Source of the DNA: Adiantum capillus-veneris | Taxonomy: Eukaryota > Streptophyta > Polypodiopsida > Polypodiales > Pteridaceae | Assembly: GCA_014529385.2 (NCBI GenBank) | Contig: CM043956.1 | Span: 64,732,620 to 64,796,619, forward strand | DNA length: 64,000 bases | Direction of reading: 5' to 3' | Part shown: piece after piece, positions 1-12,740 of the stretch | How the letters are laid out: each line of letters begins with the position of its first letter | Numbering within the stretch: the first letter of the stretch is position 1 | Made by a program: the position numbers and the translations under genes | Notes under the pieces: generated by a model | Database searches by the model: none | Told to the model about the DNA's origin: nothing | What the model saw: only the letters and a program-made list of their open reading frames with translations

Positions 1-784
1 GCATCTAACCACCACCCAGTTGGAAAGTCAAGCAATTTTTGAAGATGATCTAGAAAAGGAAGGTTTCTAGTGGCATGGTTGCACTTGAATTGCAGGAGAT
101 TTGTCAAGCATTCTTGCTTTTTCCCTTCGTACCTCTCTAGCCACTTTTGCATGATTTCTGAGTTGCGAAGGAAAAATATCATAACCTTTTCTCGCATTGT
201 GATGTCCATCTTCATAACAATGCCTTGTCCCTGCGGCTCATCCCCTGTCACCTTGATGTTGACCTGAGTAGTCCACATTCGGGGCATCTCTGGATCAATT
301 GAGACAAAAAATTCACTGATAAGGACAAGAGACTTTTGTACAAGCCATCCTTAGGCCATGCTACCCTTGGGGCAAGCCCTTTGACAAATAAACCCCTTTA
401 AAGTCTTCATAAATCTCTCCAAGAAGAACATCCACCTGCTATGGACCACCCCAACAACTGTAACTTCATCGACCACATGCACAAGTACATGCATTTGGAT
501 GGTAAGAATGTTTGTTGGAAAGTACTTCTCCACCACGCACACTAATTCAATAGCATGTAAGCATGCTGCATTGATGCTATCTTCTCTTATCTCTTTTGAA
601 CTGATCTAGCATACCAACTAACTGATTTTGTAGATTGTTCTTCTAATGTCATCTGTAACACAACCCTTTATGGAAATTGGTAAGATGAACTGTAGAAATT
701 TGTACCAATCGTAGGACTTAAGACCACTGAGATTCTCATCTCTCGTAAAAGCCGTTTTCAAACATCACATGCACCTTGTGGGAG
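1..784 (-). pseudogene. CACTA (En/Spm) transposase, C-terminal part with DUF4218-like domain
   Basis: Read on the minus strand, this stretch carries the C-terminal half of a plant CACTA TNPD-type transposase. The conserved block GLKSYDWYKFLQFILPIS lies near 640-720. It is followed by a DUF4218-like stretch at about 351-542 (EKYFPTNILTIQMHVLVHVV, then HSRWMFFLERFMKTLKGF) and a continuation toward position 1 (KWLERYEGKKQ). In intact elements this region follows the Transposase_21 core. Here it is separated from that core (3758-5520) by about 3 kb of unrelated DNA, so the gene is disrupted. There are further stops and frame changes, and the left end runs off the window. The family assignment is strong because several diagnostic blocks occur in the right order. 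The gene cannot make a working product. Confidence 0.85.
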
Positions 785-3757
785 TCTTGAATGAAGACAT
801 AGTCTTCTTTACTTGTTGCTCTTCTACACGACTCAAAAACCATGGACCTTTTGGTATCGCAAACTTTTTTCTACACCTCAGGCTGAGGAACATGTGTCCC
901 TATCGCCAAGCCCGGTGCGTGGTCGGTGTATTTGGCATGCATGGCATAATCCACATAGTCAATCATGTCCTCGTTCCGTGCGCTCTCCCTCACCACTAAT
1001 GTTGCTCCACCACCGACTCTAGTAAGCAGTCTAGGGTTTCGCCTCCAGCGTCCCCGCCTCCTATTGTTCAATAGCTCTTTCCAGGAGGAGGTACATCTGG
1101 GCAAGGCTACAGCCAGTGGCGGGTGGTCAGATTAAGTATAGTCACTTTCAAGGTCTTTTGAAGGAAGACCCTGATGCACATTTGCGACACTTTAATAAAG
1201 TGTATGGATTGAATCATCCTGGCGTTGTGGTTCCTTTCCATCAACAATCGGTGTTTGAATCCACACTTTTAGGGAAAGTTACAAAATGTCTATCAAAGTA
1301 TGTGTGTGCCTTTGACATCATGACGGCTTCTTTGCTACAATGCATTCCATTTACTCCTGTGCAGCAGCTAGATCTTAGACGGGTGGATGCATGGTCACAC
1401 GATTTGCGACTGCATGTCTTTGCCAGCCTCAATTGGCAGGGTATCCCTGCTTATCATTAGGCTATGGCTTTGATCGAGCAGTTAGATCTTGGGGATATAG
1501 TGCATGTCAATAATCTGCAGAATCAATTAACATCTGAAAGAATTTCAAGATGTTGTTGTCTGCCTAACGATGGTGTTGTGTACTCTTCACATGTTATTCT
1601 TGATGTAGAGGCAGAGTTGGATTTCGGATTGAAAGTGAAGGGTGAATATAAGTTGTCAGGGCTCATCAATGCAGTGATAAGAGATGCATGTTGCTAGTTC
1701 TTGGAGGCAATCTGGCTGCAAGCCAAAACCTACACCATTTCTGCTAAAGCACGTAATGTATTCCAATTAGCAAACTTTGGGCCAGTGGTTTGGGCAGTGA
1801 TTGTCAGAGAACGATTGCTAGCAAAATGTCAACGATTAGTGGGGCAGATGGGACGTAGTACCCCAATGGATACCAAGGTTGGGAAACTTCTTACATTGAT
1901 GTTTCCCTTCCATGAAGTTTTTCCTCTTCCCCTTCGCCCTTTGTGCCACTTTAAGGATGATAGATTTCTCGCACGCAATACCACACAGTCGGCACAGGCT
2001 CTAAGTTTCGTGCTTGTTGAGGGTTTGTCACAAACACCTGCTCGAGTATTGGATGTGGCTGGTGCTTCTACTGTAGTGGTAGCCTCTGGTTCACAAGAGA
2101 TGGCCACTGTAGGGACATCAAGACAAAATCAAGGACATGAGGAAGTCTTGCTTTCCGCACCACCTCCTGATGCAACATCATCTCTGATTAGTGGTGGCCG
2201 ACTGCGAGAGGATTCCGCAGTTGCACACTAGAGTCAAAGAATGAAGGACCGGGCTACAACTTTCAATCTAGTGGGAACTTGCTCTACGGGTGCAGACACT
2301 TCCTTGCAACCAAAAAACCCTAATGTTAATAGGGTAGCTACCATTGTGCTCGAAACTAATCCAACAACTCTACCTTGGGAGAGTCCTACTACAAATCCCT
2401 CGGATCAGCTCCAAGTGTGGAGAGCCTTTTTGCAGCGCATTGCGGATTCCCTGGGGTCATTTTGGCTAGCACCGACAACTGAGGTGCAAGTTATTGAGCA
2501 CGAAACACAAGTGGTTTCCTTGCAGGCTCGCAATGCGGAGTTGACAAGCCAAAACTCAACATTGGATAGTACCACCCGACAACAGGCTGATGAAATGCAA
2601 ACTCTGAGGGAGGTTAATTCTAGTTGCTTCTATTCAAGATGAACTTATTTGATTTCAAATGCAGAATAGCTTGGCCAATTATTTAGCATCACATCCTGGT
2701 GATGTGTTGATCAATATGAATGATCTTGATGCCTTATCAGTGGAAATGTAGGAGGAATTGCACATTTTTTTGGAGGGTCAAATGCTGAGTTGGAGGTCAA
2801 GGCTATCTAATGAGGCACTAACATAGCAACCAGCTCAACAACTCATGGTGAGCCAGCCTGAGTCACTGACTAATGACAGAGGTAAGAGCATTGTCCAAGA
2901 AGGTTTTGATATTTTTGATTGGGCAAAAGCTATAGAAGAATTTTTCGAGGCCCAAGCCCATGTCTCACATTTGCAGGGAGTGATTCGTCGTCTTTGTAGG
3001 GAGCGGCACAGAGTCTGCTTTTGGGCAAAGACACTGAATCATTATTTTCACCTCATTCCCCTGCCAAGTCCACCTTTTTGGCCTTCTCTAAACAGATATT
3101 TGTCTTGGTATTACCCTATTCATACCCCTCTTGCCCCTTTACCACCGGCCCCTCAGTGTGTTTCCTTGCCAATGCAATTTATTCCAAGGGATCCTTGGCT
3201 AGAGCAGCCTCAGATAGATCCACAGTTGCTAGTGGAGGTTTACAAGGCCCATCGGCAAGATATTTGGGGATTTTCCTACATCAATGTTTCCTCCTTAACA
3301 GAACATAAAGAGGAGCAGTGGATCGGAGCCTTTGACATGGAGAGGCTAAAGCCATGGGTTCGCGCAATCCAACATGCGTGCTAGGTGTTACGGCATAAGC
3401 CGCACATTGTAGTCATGTGGATGTTCGAACATTGCAGACTAGGAGTTTATGCGGATTTGGGACAATTCTTCATGGGATTTTATGGGACAAGACGGGGTTT
3501 TTCACCGTTCACGGTCTGCGCTAGAGCACTAGGTGTATTGGGGGGGGGCATACTAGTCTTTGTGGATATCTCTCATGCAATCAATATATCATTCTCATGT
3601 AATTCTTTGTCCAATTACATATCAATGAAGAAGATGGTGTTCTGTTCCTGTGTATTATCTGCTATTCTGTCTTCATATACCTTGTTGTTCATATAATTTA
3701 AGGAAGTGCGAGGGTATCCACTCTTGTAGTGCTGATTGCTCCATTGGGGAGCATTAG
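785..3757. mobile_element. insertion splitting the CACTA transposase
   Basis: The CACTA reading on the minus strand stops just after the PYWSDLL block near 3760 and resumes near 785 with the residues that precede GLKSYDW. The DNA between them is unrelated and carries its own plus-strand ORF (1116-3384). The 3' part, about 3385-3757, is non-coding apart from short ORFs and resembles the terminal region of a retroelement. I found no clear LTR pair, terminal inverted repeat or target-site duplication, so the boundaries are approximate. A few CACTA residues around the junction are also missing, so a deletion may have accompanied the insertion. Confidence 0.55.
1116..3384 (+). pseudogene. unrecognised ORF with multiple in-frame TAG stops (possible retroelement gag-like protein)
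   Basis: One long reading frame runs from about 1116 to 2640, interrupted only by TAG codons at 1458, 1695 and 2229. After one frame slip near 2600-2640 it continues to 3384, with TGA at 2650 and TAG at 2749, 2824 and 3382. The start (GLLKEDPDAHLRHFNKVY) has the look of a retrotransposon gag ('EDP..HL..F'). The middle is Gln/Ser/Thr-rich with a helix-prone segment near 2480-2640. The C-terminal part is Pro-rich, then Trp-rich. I do not recognise the family and see no zinc knuckle, protease or reverse transcriptase. The displayed start is a GTG, so the true start may lie upstream. The run of TAG stops fits decay of CAG codons. Confidence 0.5.
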
Positions 3758-5520
3758 GCAAATGATTAATCAGCAGGTCACTCCAGTACGGGAGTTCATG
3801 GAAAATAGAAAGTATTTTCATTCGAGGTGGCATCCAATCTCCCCTCTTCAGCCACATGTTTTTCCAATCGCTCTCTTTCAGGATGCATGTCATGTTTGCG
3901 TATGTTTGGTCCACGTACATCATGTCCTTCAAGCAAAAATCTACCATGCTCCCTCAGAAATTGTCTTGCTTAAATGCTCAAAGTGGTGGAAGCCAAGTCA
4001 AGGACCACCTTTCGAACATGCATGATTTCCCGAGTAACTCAAGCCTGAAACATCACAAAATTAAAATATAAAAGGGTTGGCATAGCCAGGAATCACATAT
4101 GTGTGAGGGTTTCAAAGGCTTACCTTAGCACTCATTGAAGCCTTGCCAATCATGCATGGTCCACATGAGAATGCCTTGCACATGTACATTCCATCATTTG
4201 ATTGGTTGGGACATATCAACCACATTGATTCCTGTCCACAATATTTGGAGCTCTTCTATAAGTGGTTCCAGATAGACGTCCATGTTCTTTGCTTTGTACT
4301 TTTCTGGGACGATCAATGACAACAATAGATGGCCCTTCTTGATAGCTAGCCATGGTGTAAGATTATAATTAACCAGACAAATAGGCCACGTGCTCCATGA
4401 CAAACTCCGTAATCGGAATGGGTTTACTCCATCCATTCCCAGACCAAAGTGGATACATCGAGGCTTGTTCTTAAATGTAGGCCAACTTTCCTCTATGTGC
4501 TTCCATGCAGGAGAGTCAGCAGGTACCCACATCGCATCATCTCTCGATCTAGTATTTGATTGCCATGTCATCAAGACGGCTATGGACTTGCACCTAAATA
4601 TGCTCTTTATTCATGGAATGATAGGAAAGTGTCAAAGGACCTTTGCATGGATAAATTTTCCTTGTGTGTCCTCCCTGTACATGTTTGATCCACAATTGGG
4701 ACATTGTTCCAAATTTGCATACATTGCAAAAAAGTATACAATCATTAGGACATGCATGTATTTTGTGATAATCCAAGCCCAAATTAGTAAGAAGCATTTT
4801 AACGGTTGGACAGGGAGGGGACATGTGATTCCCTTCTAGCAAGATTTTCTCATTGAGCAACTTGTTGTTACATGAACAAGTCAGCCCCTTGATCACATTA
4901 TTGAATTGTAATTTTAACTTTATCATGCTTAGGATACAATTTATTTACCTCAAAAGCTACGTGATTGAGACGTCAGAACAACCGTACATAGATTGCAAAT
5001 TAAGCATTGCCAACACGGTACGGAGAACTGAGATTTTTGCACCACTGTAAAGCTGCATGCGTACAAGACTTTGCATCGTCTCACCCTATTTATCATTGCT
5101 ATCATGCCGTCAATATGAACGGGATGACTGAGGTTGGTTCACAATATTGCCTTCAATGTTGTCGTCTTCTATGTTTTCAATGATGGGATCCATGTCAAAG
5201 AACGCGTCCAACATCTGTTCCATCTCTACTTCTTGAAATGTGACATCAGGTATTGGTTGGGAGGACTCGATCAATGGTTGCTTGTTTGAAAATTGTCTTC
5301 TCTGGGGTGAAGTTGGAGAAATATCTACTTGCGGAGTTTGACCTTCAGGCTCTAGACCATGAGATCGATAGCAGGTCTTGTAGTTGCTCAATTGCAAAAG
5401 AGACTATAATTGCGTATGTGCTGGTAGTAGATTTTTTTGTTTTTGAAAGATCTGATACTTGCAATGCGCACAAGGACACGCCATCCTATCGTCTATACTT
5501 TATCTACCAATGATGCTACA
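3758..5520 (-). pseudogene. CACTA transposase, N-terminal part (Transpos_assoc plus Transposase_21)
   Basis: On the minus strand, from about 5490 downward, there is a zinc-binding Transpos_assoc-like segment (MACPCAHCKYQ, then CYRSHG). It is followed by an acidic linker, then GLDYHKIHACPNDCILF near 4720-4790, then the Transposase_21 core at 4194-4574 (LGMDGVNPFRLRS, WPICLVNYNLTPWLAIKKGH, MDVYLEPLIEELQILW). It ends at PRMKILSIFHELPYWSDLL near 3760-3850. Order and spacing match plant CACTA TNPD proteins. Frame changes and stops occur throughout, including a TAG at 5404-5406, so it is a relic. The 3' continuation is found at 1-784 after the insertion. The terminal CACTA repeats are not visible here. 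Confidence 0.88.
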
Positions 5521-5580
5521 AATTAAAACACTCTAGTTTCTATAACTAGACACTACTAAGTACATGACAATACATGACAA

Positions 5581-6428
5581 CCTCACATTCTCCAGCCAGG
5601 CCCGATCCTTGCACACCTTGGTCTAGAGGTGCAGGGAGATTAGGACCATAGGGTAATGATCTCGTCTTTATTTGTCAATGACTATATATTAAGGTTCTTG
5701 AAGTCTGTGTGCAGATTGGAATTTCGATTGCGTTTTTTTAATTGTTTGTTGCTAGCTCTAACAACCTCACATTCTCTAGCGAGGCCCGATCCCCACACAC
5801 CTTAGTCTAGAGGTGCACGGAGATTAGGACCACAGGGTAATAATCTCATCTTTACTGGTCAATGACTATATATTAAGGTTCTTGAAGTTTGTGTGCACTT
5901 TGGAAGTCCGATTACGTTTTCTCAACTATTTGTTGCTAGCTCTAACAACCTCACATTCTCTAGCCAGGCCCGATCCCCGCACACCTCGATCTAGAGGTGC
6001 ATGGAGAATAGGACCACATGAAAAAAAATCGTCTTTACTCGTATGACTATATATTAAGGTTCTTGAAGTTTGTGTGCACTTTAGAAGTCCGATTACGTTT
6101 TTACAACTATTTGCTACTAGCTTTAACAACCTCATATTCTATGGCTAGGCACGATCCCCGCACACCTTGGTCTAGAGGTGCACGGAGATTATAACCACAG
6201 TGTAATGATATTGTCTTTATTGGTCAATGACTATATATTAAGGTTCTTGAAGTCTATGTGCACTTTTGAAGTCCGATTATGTTTTTTCAACTATTTGTTG
6301 CTAGCTTGAGCTCTAACAATCTGACATTCTCTAGCCATGTTTGATCCCCGCACACCTCGGTCTATAGGTGCATGAAGATTTGGACCACATGGTCAATGAC
6401 TATATATTAGTGTTTTTGAAGTTTTTGT
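5581..6428. repeat. ~184-bp tandem satellite, about 4.6 copies
   Basis: The marker cctcacattctctagccagg recurs, with changes, at 5581, 5765, 5949, 6130 and 6320, giving spacings of 184, 184, 181 and 190. Each unit contains a block like 'cacacctcggtctagaggtgcacggagatta', then 'actatatattaaggttcttgaag', then 'ttgttgctagctctaacaa'. The last unit grades into the TAACC-rich repeat. No coding potential is seen. Confidence 0.9.
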
Positions 6429-6701
6429 GCGCCTAACCTAACCTATAACCCAACCTATAACCAAATTAAACCTAATCTATAACTTCACCTATTACAAAAC
6501 CTAACCAAAATCCATTTGCGCTTTTTGAAGTACACAAGTCATTCTTGAAGTCCTTTCGCATTTTTTCTACTATTACCGCTAGCTCTAACCTAACTTATAA
6601 TCTAACCTAGCCTATAACCTAAACCTAACCTAACCGAATGTAACCTAACCTATTACCTAAACCGAACCTTTAACCTAACCATTTGCATTTTTAGAAGTAC
6701 A
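6429..6701. repeat. degenerate TAACC/TATAACC-rich repeat (left segment)
   Basis: Runs of cctaacctataaccta alternate with a spacer 'gaagtacacaagtcattcttgaagtcc...gctagctctaacc'. The same spacer-plus-run structure reappears right after the LTR element at 18059, so the 6707-18053 insertion split one array. The runs resemble, but are not, the canonical plant telomere repeat CCCTAAA. Confidence 0.85.
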
Positions 6702-6735
6702 TGAATTGCTACAACCGAAAACATGGCTGCCCTGC

Positions 6736-6927
6736 TGAAGGAGTACGAGCGGAAGTGTGACGCGAGAGAGAGTGCGAGAAGAAGAGCACGGCGATATGGT
6801 GAACTCACTCTACTGTAATGTGTAGAGCATAGTGAGTTCTTATTAGGTTTTAACAAAAGAATATGTGTACATACCTGGCGGCCCGCCCACTTATCTGGGC
6901 GACCACATTGGGCTTTATACCCCAACA
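6736..6927 (-). repeat. copia 3' LTR
   Basis: 192 bp, TG...CA, preceded on the minus strand by a purine-rich tract. CCTGC precedes it at 6731-6735. Confidence 0.95.
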
Positions 6928-7016
6928 ACCTCCCACTTAAAGTCCAATGTGGTACTTTAAGTGTGAGAGAAGCTACTATACAAGCTAATATACAAGAGAT
7001 GTAGAGAAGTGATGTA

Positions 7017-10000
7017 CTACCCTACACCTAACTGCTTGCGAAAATGCGCAAAGCTCTCTGAGGGAAGTCCTTTTGTAAGTAGATCAACAGGATTTTTTGT
7101 GGTGTGAACTTTGACAAGTTGAAGTTGCTTATCCTCGAGCATTTCCCTGATGAAATGATACTTCACATCCACATGCTTTTTCTTTGAGTGATAAACTGGA
7201 TTGCGAGCCAATTGTATATCACTTTGACTATCACAATATAACACAGGCATCTCTTCTTTGATTCCCAAATCTGTTACTAGTCGATTAAGCCAAATTGATT
7301 CTTTGCATGCCTCTGATGCTGCAACATATTCATCCTCTGTAGTAGACTGAGTAACACAATCTTGTAATCTAGAACGCCATGATACTGCTCCACCAGCCAA
7401 TGTAAAGACATACCCTGACATAGACCTTCGGTTGTCTAAGTCACCTGCATAATCTGATTCTGTAAAACCCTTTACACTTAGCTCGTGACTCCCATAGCAT
7501 ATACACATACTCTTTGTAGCTTTCAGGTATCTCAATATTCCTTTCACTGCCTCCCAATGGTTCTTGCCTGGGTTTGACATGTATCGACTTACTACTCCCA
7601 CTGCAAATGCAATGTCTGGGCGAGTAGCAATCATTGCATACATCAAACTACCCACTGCAGACGCATATGGAATCTTATCCATTTCAGCCTGTTCTTCCTC
7701 AGACACAGGACAATCTTCTTTGCTAAGTTTCACATATGGTGGCAATGGAACACTCAATGCCTTTCCCTTCTCCATATTGAAACGTTGCAAAACCTTGTCA
7801 ATATACTCTGTTTGAGATAACCAAATCAACTTCTTTGATCTGTCTCTCTCAATGCGCATACCAAGTATATGACTTGCCTCACCCATGTCTTTCATGTCAA
7901 ACGATTTTTCCATCTTTGACTTGAAAGCTGAAATTTCTTCCAAGTGCTTGCCAGCAATCAACATGTCATCCACATACAAAATAAGGATCAGCCAACTACC
8001 ATCCTTAGCCTTCTTTGTATATAGACAGTGATCGAACTCACTACGTTTGTAGCCTTGAGAAATCATAAACTTGTGGAATTTATTTACCATGCCCTCGGTG
8101 ATTGTTTTAAGCCATAAAGACTCTTTAACAACTGGCATACCCAATCTTCCTTGCCTTTCTCAACAAACCCTTCTGGCTGCTGCATGTAAATTTCCACATC
8201 TAAATCACCATGCAAGAACGCTGTCTTGACATCCATTTGGTGCAACACCAAATCTAATATGGCAACCAATGCAAGAAAGCATCTCAATGTAGTCATCTTG
8301 ACCACCGGAGAGAAGACTTCATCAAAGTCAATGCCTTGTTCTTGCTTAAAGCCCTTCGCAACAAGCCTTGCTTTGTACTTTGGCTGACTATCATGAGCGG
8401 TGATCTTATACCTGTAAACCCATTTACAGGGTAGATCCTTTTTGCCCCGTGGTAATTTAACTAGCTTCCATGTCTGGTTTTTATGCAGAGCTGTCATCTC
8501 TGACTGCATGGCCAATTGCCAATTCTCGGAGTCCTTCATTTGCACTGCTTCCTTGTAACATGAAGGCTCATTGCAATCAGTCAACATGACATAGTTCATA
8601 GATGGAACAAACCTATCAGGAGGTCGCGTGACACGTCCAGATCTACGCACAATAGGTGGCTCAAGCTCAGCCACAACGTGTGGTTCCAATCTATCCTGTC
8701 CTTGCTCCTCTTGAGCCCTGACATTTTGTCTTGCACGTGCAGGTCCATCTTCTTGGAAGACAACTCTTCTAATCTCCTCAACCCTCTCTGGTTTAGAATG
8801 ATATTTGGATTCATTAAAGTGAACATCATTGCTGCGGACAACCTTTTTGGATTCGGGATCCCAAAGTCTGTACCCCATCTCACCAGAATTACCATAGCCT
8901 AGAAAGATGCACTTTCTACTCTTTGGCTCAAGTTTGTTCCTAAATTCCTTTGGAACGTGAGTATATGCCTCACAGCCAAAGACTCTGAGATGCTTGTATG
9001 AGGGCATTTTGCCTGACCATACCATCTCTCGCACTGAATCCTTTTGCAAAACCTTGCTAGGAGATCTATTTACAAGATGAACAATTGTTGATACAGCTTC
9101 AGCCCAAAACCCATTTGGCAGCTGTGCATTAGACAACATACTTCTGACCTTCTCTTGTATGGTCCTATTCATCCTCTCAGCAACACCATTTTGAGGAGGA
9201 TTGTAAGGAGCAGTAAGTTCACGTTTTATACCTTTTGACTCACAAAAGTCCTGAAAGGCCTTTGAAACATACTCTCCACCATTGTCAGTGCGTAAGCATT
9301 TAAGCTTCTTGCCACTCTGATTCTCCACAAGTGTCACAAACGTTTTGAAAACACTAAACTCTTCATCCTTGTGCTTGAGAAAGTAAACCCATACTTTCCT
9401 CGAGTAATCATCTATAAATGTCATAAAGTAAGAAGCTCCCCCTAGAGATAGGTTAGGCATAGGTCCACACAAATCACTATGAACAAGTGCCAACTGTGTA
9501 TCTCTTCTACTGCTTCTATGCTTATGTGGCTGCTGTGTTTGCTTACCATACAGACAATGTTCACAGAATTCAAAATCATTAAATGAAAAGCGAGGAAAAT
9601 AACCAGAATGAGACAAGATTTCCATTCCCTTCTTGGACATATGTCCTAACCGGCTATACCACAAAGAAACGTTCGGCTGCTCGGTTACATTGATTACATT
9701 TTTAGAGACATTTGATACATAAATCATGTAAAGTCCTCCAGACTTTACTCCATGTGCTACTGTCATAGAACCCTTGGATATCTTCCACATGTTCTGTCCA
9801 AAAGTGGTGACGTAGCCAGCATCATCAAGTAAACCTGTGCTGATCAAGCTCTTTGTAATTGCGGGAACATGTCTCACATTCTTCAGCGTGAAAGAAGAGC
9901 CATTCTGAAACTTCAATTGAACATCTCCAACACCTAAGATCTCACATGTCTGCCCATTGCCTAGCCAAACATGATCTTTAGTGGTCACATAAGAAGTAAA

Positions 10001-10996
10001 CCACTCCTTGTTTGGAGACACATGAAGTGATGCCCCTGAGTCTATAATCCAGTCACTCAGTGCATTTCCATCAGATGCTGTAAGAAGAGCTGAGTCCATT
10101 GTATTCTTCAAGAAGTAGATGTCTCCTGACACTAGACTGTCATCCTCTGCAACAGTGTTTGTCACATTTATTTCTTGAATCTTCACTGAGGACTTGTTCT
10201 TCTCACCATGGTCTTCAGCTTTCTCTTTGCCTTTTTCTGCTTTCCATTCTGTGCAGTCTCTTTTCATGTGACCCTTCTTGCCACAATGGTAGCATTCTAT
10301 GTCACTCTTGCCTTTAGCACTGCGGGACTTGCTACGAGACTGATTCCTCTTTCCACCTTTGTACTTTTCTGTGGTCCTTCCCCTGACAACTTAGCCTGTT
10401 TCTTTGCCTTTGTCCATTGTCTTTCTATTGGTTTCTTCAGTAAGCAGACTTCCTTCTACACCTGCTATGTTCAAACCATCTGGAGGTGCAGAATTACTCA
10501 AAGCTGTGCGAAAAGTGTCCCAACTTTCCGGCAATGTGATCAATAGGAACATAGCTCTAATAGGTTCATCAAACTTGACACCTTGAGCTGACAACTGACT
10601 ATAGATTGTGTTGAATTCATTCAGATGATTGGACATAGGTGTCCCTTCTTTCATCTTCAAGTCAACAAGCTTCTTAAGCTAGTATACCTGTGAAGCTGCA
10701 CTCTGCTTCTCATAAAGATCACTCAACTTTAACCATGCTTGATAAGCCGATATCTCGTCTGCTACATTGAAGTAAACACTTTCTGCCAAAGTCAGCATAA
10801 TGGTAGAAAGTGCCAATTCATCCATTTTGCTCCATTCATCTTCGTCCTTATCTTCTGGTTTTATCCCCTTGAGCTTTATAGGTTTTATCTGCTTCTTTTG
10901 TACCAACACGTGCCAAATCTGCTTCTTCCACAATGGGAAATTGGTTCCATCCAGCTTCTTGATATTGTAAAGAGCAGTGTCCTGTGATCCAGCCAT
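7017..10996 (-). pseudogene. copia gag-pol polyprotein with two nonsense codons and one frameshift
   Basis: Domains in order on the minus strand: gag (MAGSQDTALYNIKKLDGTNF start at 10996), zinc knuckle CYHCGKKGHMKRDC near 10260, protease WIIDSGASLHVS near 10040, integrase with HSDLCGPM, FIDDYSRKVWVYF, RTDNGGEY and PPQNGVAERMNR (9150-9520), reverse transcriptase CKWVYRYKI to QSPRAW (8084-8440) and LILYVDDMLIAGK (about 7950-7985), then RNase H ending near 7017. A TAG at 10679-10681 and a TAA at 10391-10393 lie in the same frame as their neighbours and are each one C-to-T change from Gln. A single missing base just after QSPRAW (about 8083) shifts the rest of RT and RNase H. Otherwise all catalytic motifs are present, so it was active recently in evolutionary terms. 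Confidence 0.95.
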
Positions 10997-12066
10997 AGCT
11001 ACGCTTTACAGTGGTTTACTTTCCTGGGAAAAATTTGGCAGAGTTTCCCCTGTAAACTGACCTCTGAACCAATATCAACCTGTCAAATGAAACAAGAAAG
11101 CTTCAGATTCTGCATAAATTTTGGCAGAGTCTCCTTTGTAAAATGGCTCTGGTGTACTCAAAAAACAGACCAAAAACAGCTCAAAAAACACTGTCTCTCT
11201 GACACTGTAAGCTGCGGGTAAACCTGTCCTGCACCTGTACTGTCTCTCACTGTCCTGTAAGCATAGACTGCGACAATACCTCAACGGCAGTAAAGCAAAG
11301 ATGCAATCCCAATTTTCTAACTCACAGTCAATACATCCTAGCTGCCTATCTAAGGGTGCTCGAGGGATCGCTCCAAGACCTGTATCACCGAAAGGATCTC
11401 AACATTCGAGAATCCCCCAGCTCAATAAAATCTCACTCGACCCTCAACAAAGGCTGCAATAAATCTGACAGTACATAGACTTCCCACAAAGTCATACATC
11501 CACAAATTTCCCACTGTATGCTGTAACCGCTGCGGCGGTTGTTTGCTGCGTGACTCACAGCCAGCAAACCCTCAACAGACATACATCATCTCTGACAATA
11601 CATCCCATGTGGAAGTACCTGCAATGTCAGGATGAAATCTGGAATATCAAGCAGCAAACACAAGCTACCTGATGAACTAGTGGGTGTCGCCTACAGTTTG
11701 TGTGTAGATGTGTCCGTGTCGTATGTGACACGCCTCTAAGAACTGTGAGCCGTCCTTCGATGTGTAGATAGCCACAAATCAACACTCTGGGAGTGTCGAT
11801 ATCCTCAGCACCTGCAGTTGTAGGCCGAAAATCCCAAATTTGCAGAGTCGGATTTGCACCCGCTGAGACCACGTAGTCGAAAATGGCCTTCGCAGACCTT
11901 TGTCGAAGCCGAACGGTGGTCGAGATGACCTCATAATGAAATTCTGAGAACACCGAGCCCTACGGTTTCCCCACAAGATTTGGGGCCGTGTATTTGCCTG
12001 TCGAATTTCACTCCAATCTGAGCTGGTGACTCTAGCCTCCTGCAGTGTTGCCCCGAGCCTCGATCT
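10997..12066 (-). other. copia leader (5' untranslated region)
   Basis: About 1.07 kb between the primer-binding site and the gag ATG at 10996. It has no coding frame of note. Short ORFs on both strands have no retroelement motifs. In copia elements this region normally holds the packaging signal; no specific structure was identified here. Confidence 0.7.
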
Positions 12067-12080
12067 GAGCTCTGATACCA
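12067..12080 (-). other. copia primer-binding site (initiator tRNA-Met)
   Basis: The minus strand reads TGGTATCAGAGCTC two bases inside the 5' LTR and is complementary to plant initiator tRNA-Met. Confidence 0.93.
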
Positions 12081-12082
12081 GT

Positions 12083-12274
12083 TGAAGGAGTACGAGCGGA
12101 AGTGCGACGTGAGAGAGAGTGCGAGAAGAAGAGCACGACGATATGGTGAACTCACTCTACTGTAATGTGTAGAGCATAGTGAGTTCTTATTAGGTTTTAA
12201 CAAAAGAATATGTGTACATACCTGGCGGCCCGCCCACTTATCTGGGCGATCACATTGGGCTTTATACCCCAACA
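12083..12274 (-). repeat. copia 5' LTR
   Basis: 192 bp, TG...CA, four mismatches to the 3' copy at 6736-6927. Followed on the plus strand by the target duplicate CCTGC. Confidence 0.95.
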
Positions 12275-12740
12275 CCTGCAAAATACCCAAGATAACACAA
12301 TATCTAGCATAAACTAACAAATCTTCCTACCTGGTGATTCCCATAACACATAAACCACAACATTGCAAACAGAGAGAGAGACTGAGAGCGAAGCAGAGTA
12401 AGAGAGCACGTGTAGGCGCACCTCCTAGAGCGCAGTACTACGCCGGCATGGTGAGAGAGAAGAAGTGGAGAGGAGAGAAGAATAAGGCAGACACTGGGTG
12501 CAATCTCCCCCCATGCAAGAGTGACCATTTCCCTCTTTCACGTGTTTGTTATATAGATTTCTTGAATGGTCAAATTTGTTACAAATTGGCCGGCTGGTCA
12601 TAAATGGCCAAAGCTCATAAAAGAGCACTTGAATAATAAAATGTACATGATATACATATATCCATTCGCATAGGCCAAGCTGGGTCTAGTATTTTCCACT
12701 TGTCAACTGCAATAAATAATAAAATATCAATTCTATAACA
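12275..12740 (-). repeat. 3' LTR of the non-coding LTR element, main part
   Basis: This is the larger piece of the second LTR. Its missing 29 bp (including the duplicated CCTGC) are at 6707-6735 on the far side of the copia insertion. The adjoining internal sequence at 12741-12760 is purine-rich on the minus strand, as expected of a polypurine tract. Confidence 0.92.

Larger units (their letters stand above)
6736..12274 (-). mobile_element. Ty1/copia retrotransposon, nearly complete, nested in the 3' LTR of another element
   Basis: The element is 5,539 bp with 192-bp LTRs at 12083-12274 (5') and 6736-6927 (3') that differ at four positions by eye. LTRs start TGTTGGGG and end CCTTCA on the minus strand. 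The primer-binding site is at 12067-12080 and a polypurine tract (AAGTGGGAGG) adjoins the 3' LTR. The 5-bp target duplication CCTGC is at 6731-6735 and 12275-12279. The intact sister LTR at 17564-18053 shows the unoccupied site with a single CCTGC. The gag-pol reading frame lies at 7017-10996 and a non-coding leader of about 1.1 kb precedes it. About 2% LTR divergence against about 6% for the host element agrees with the nesting order. Confidence 0.96.
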
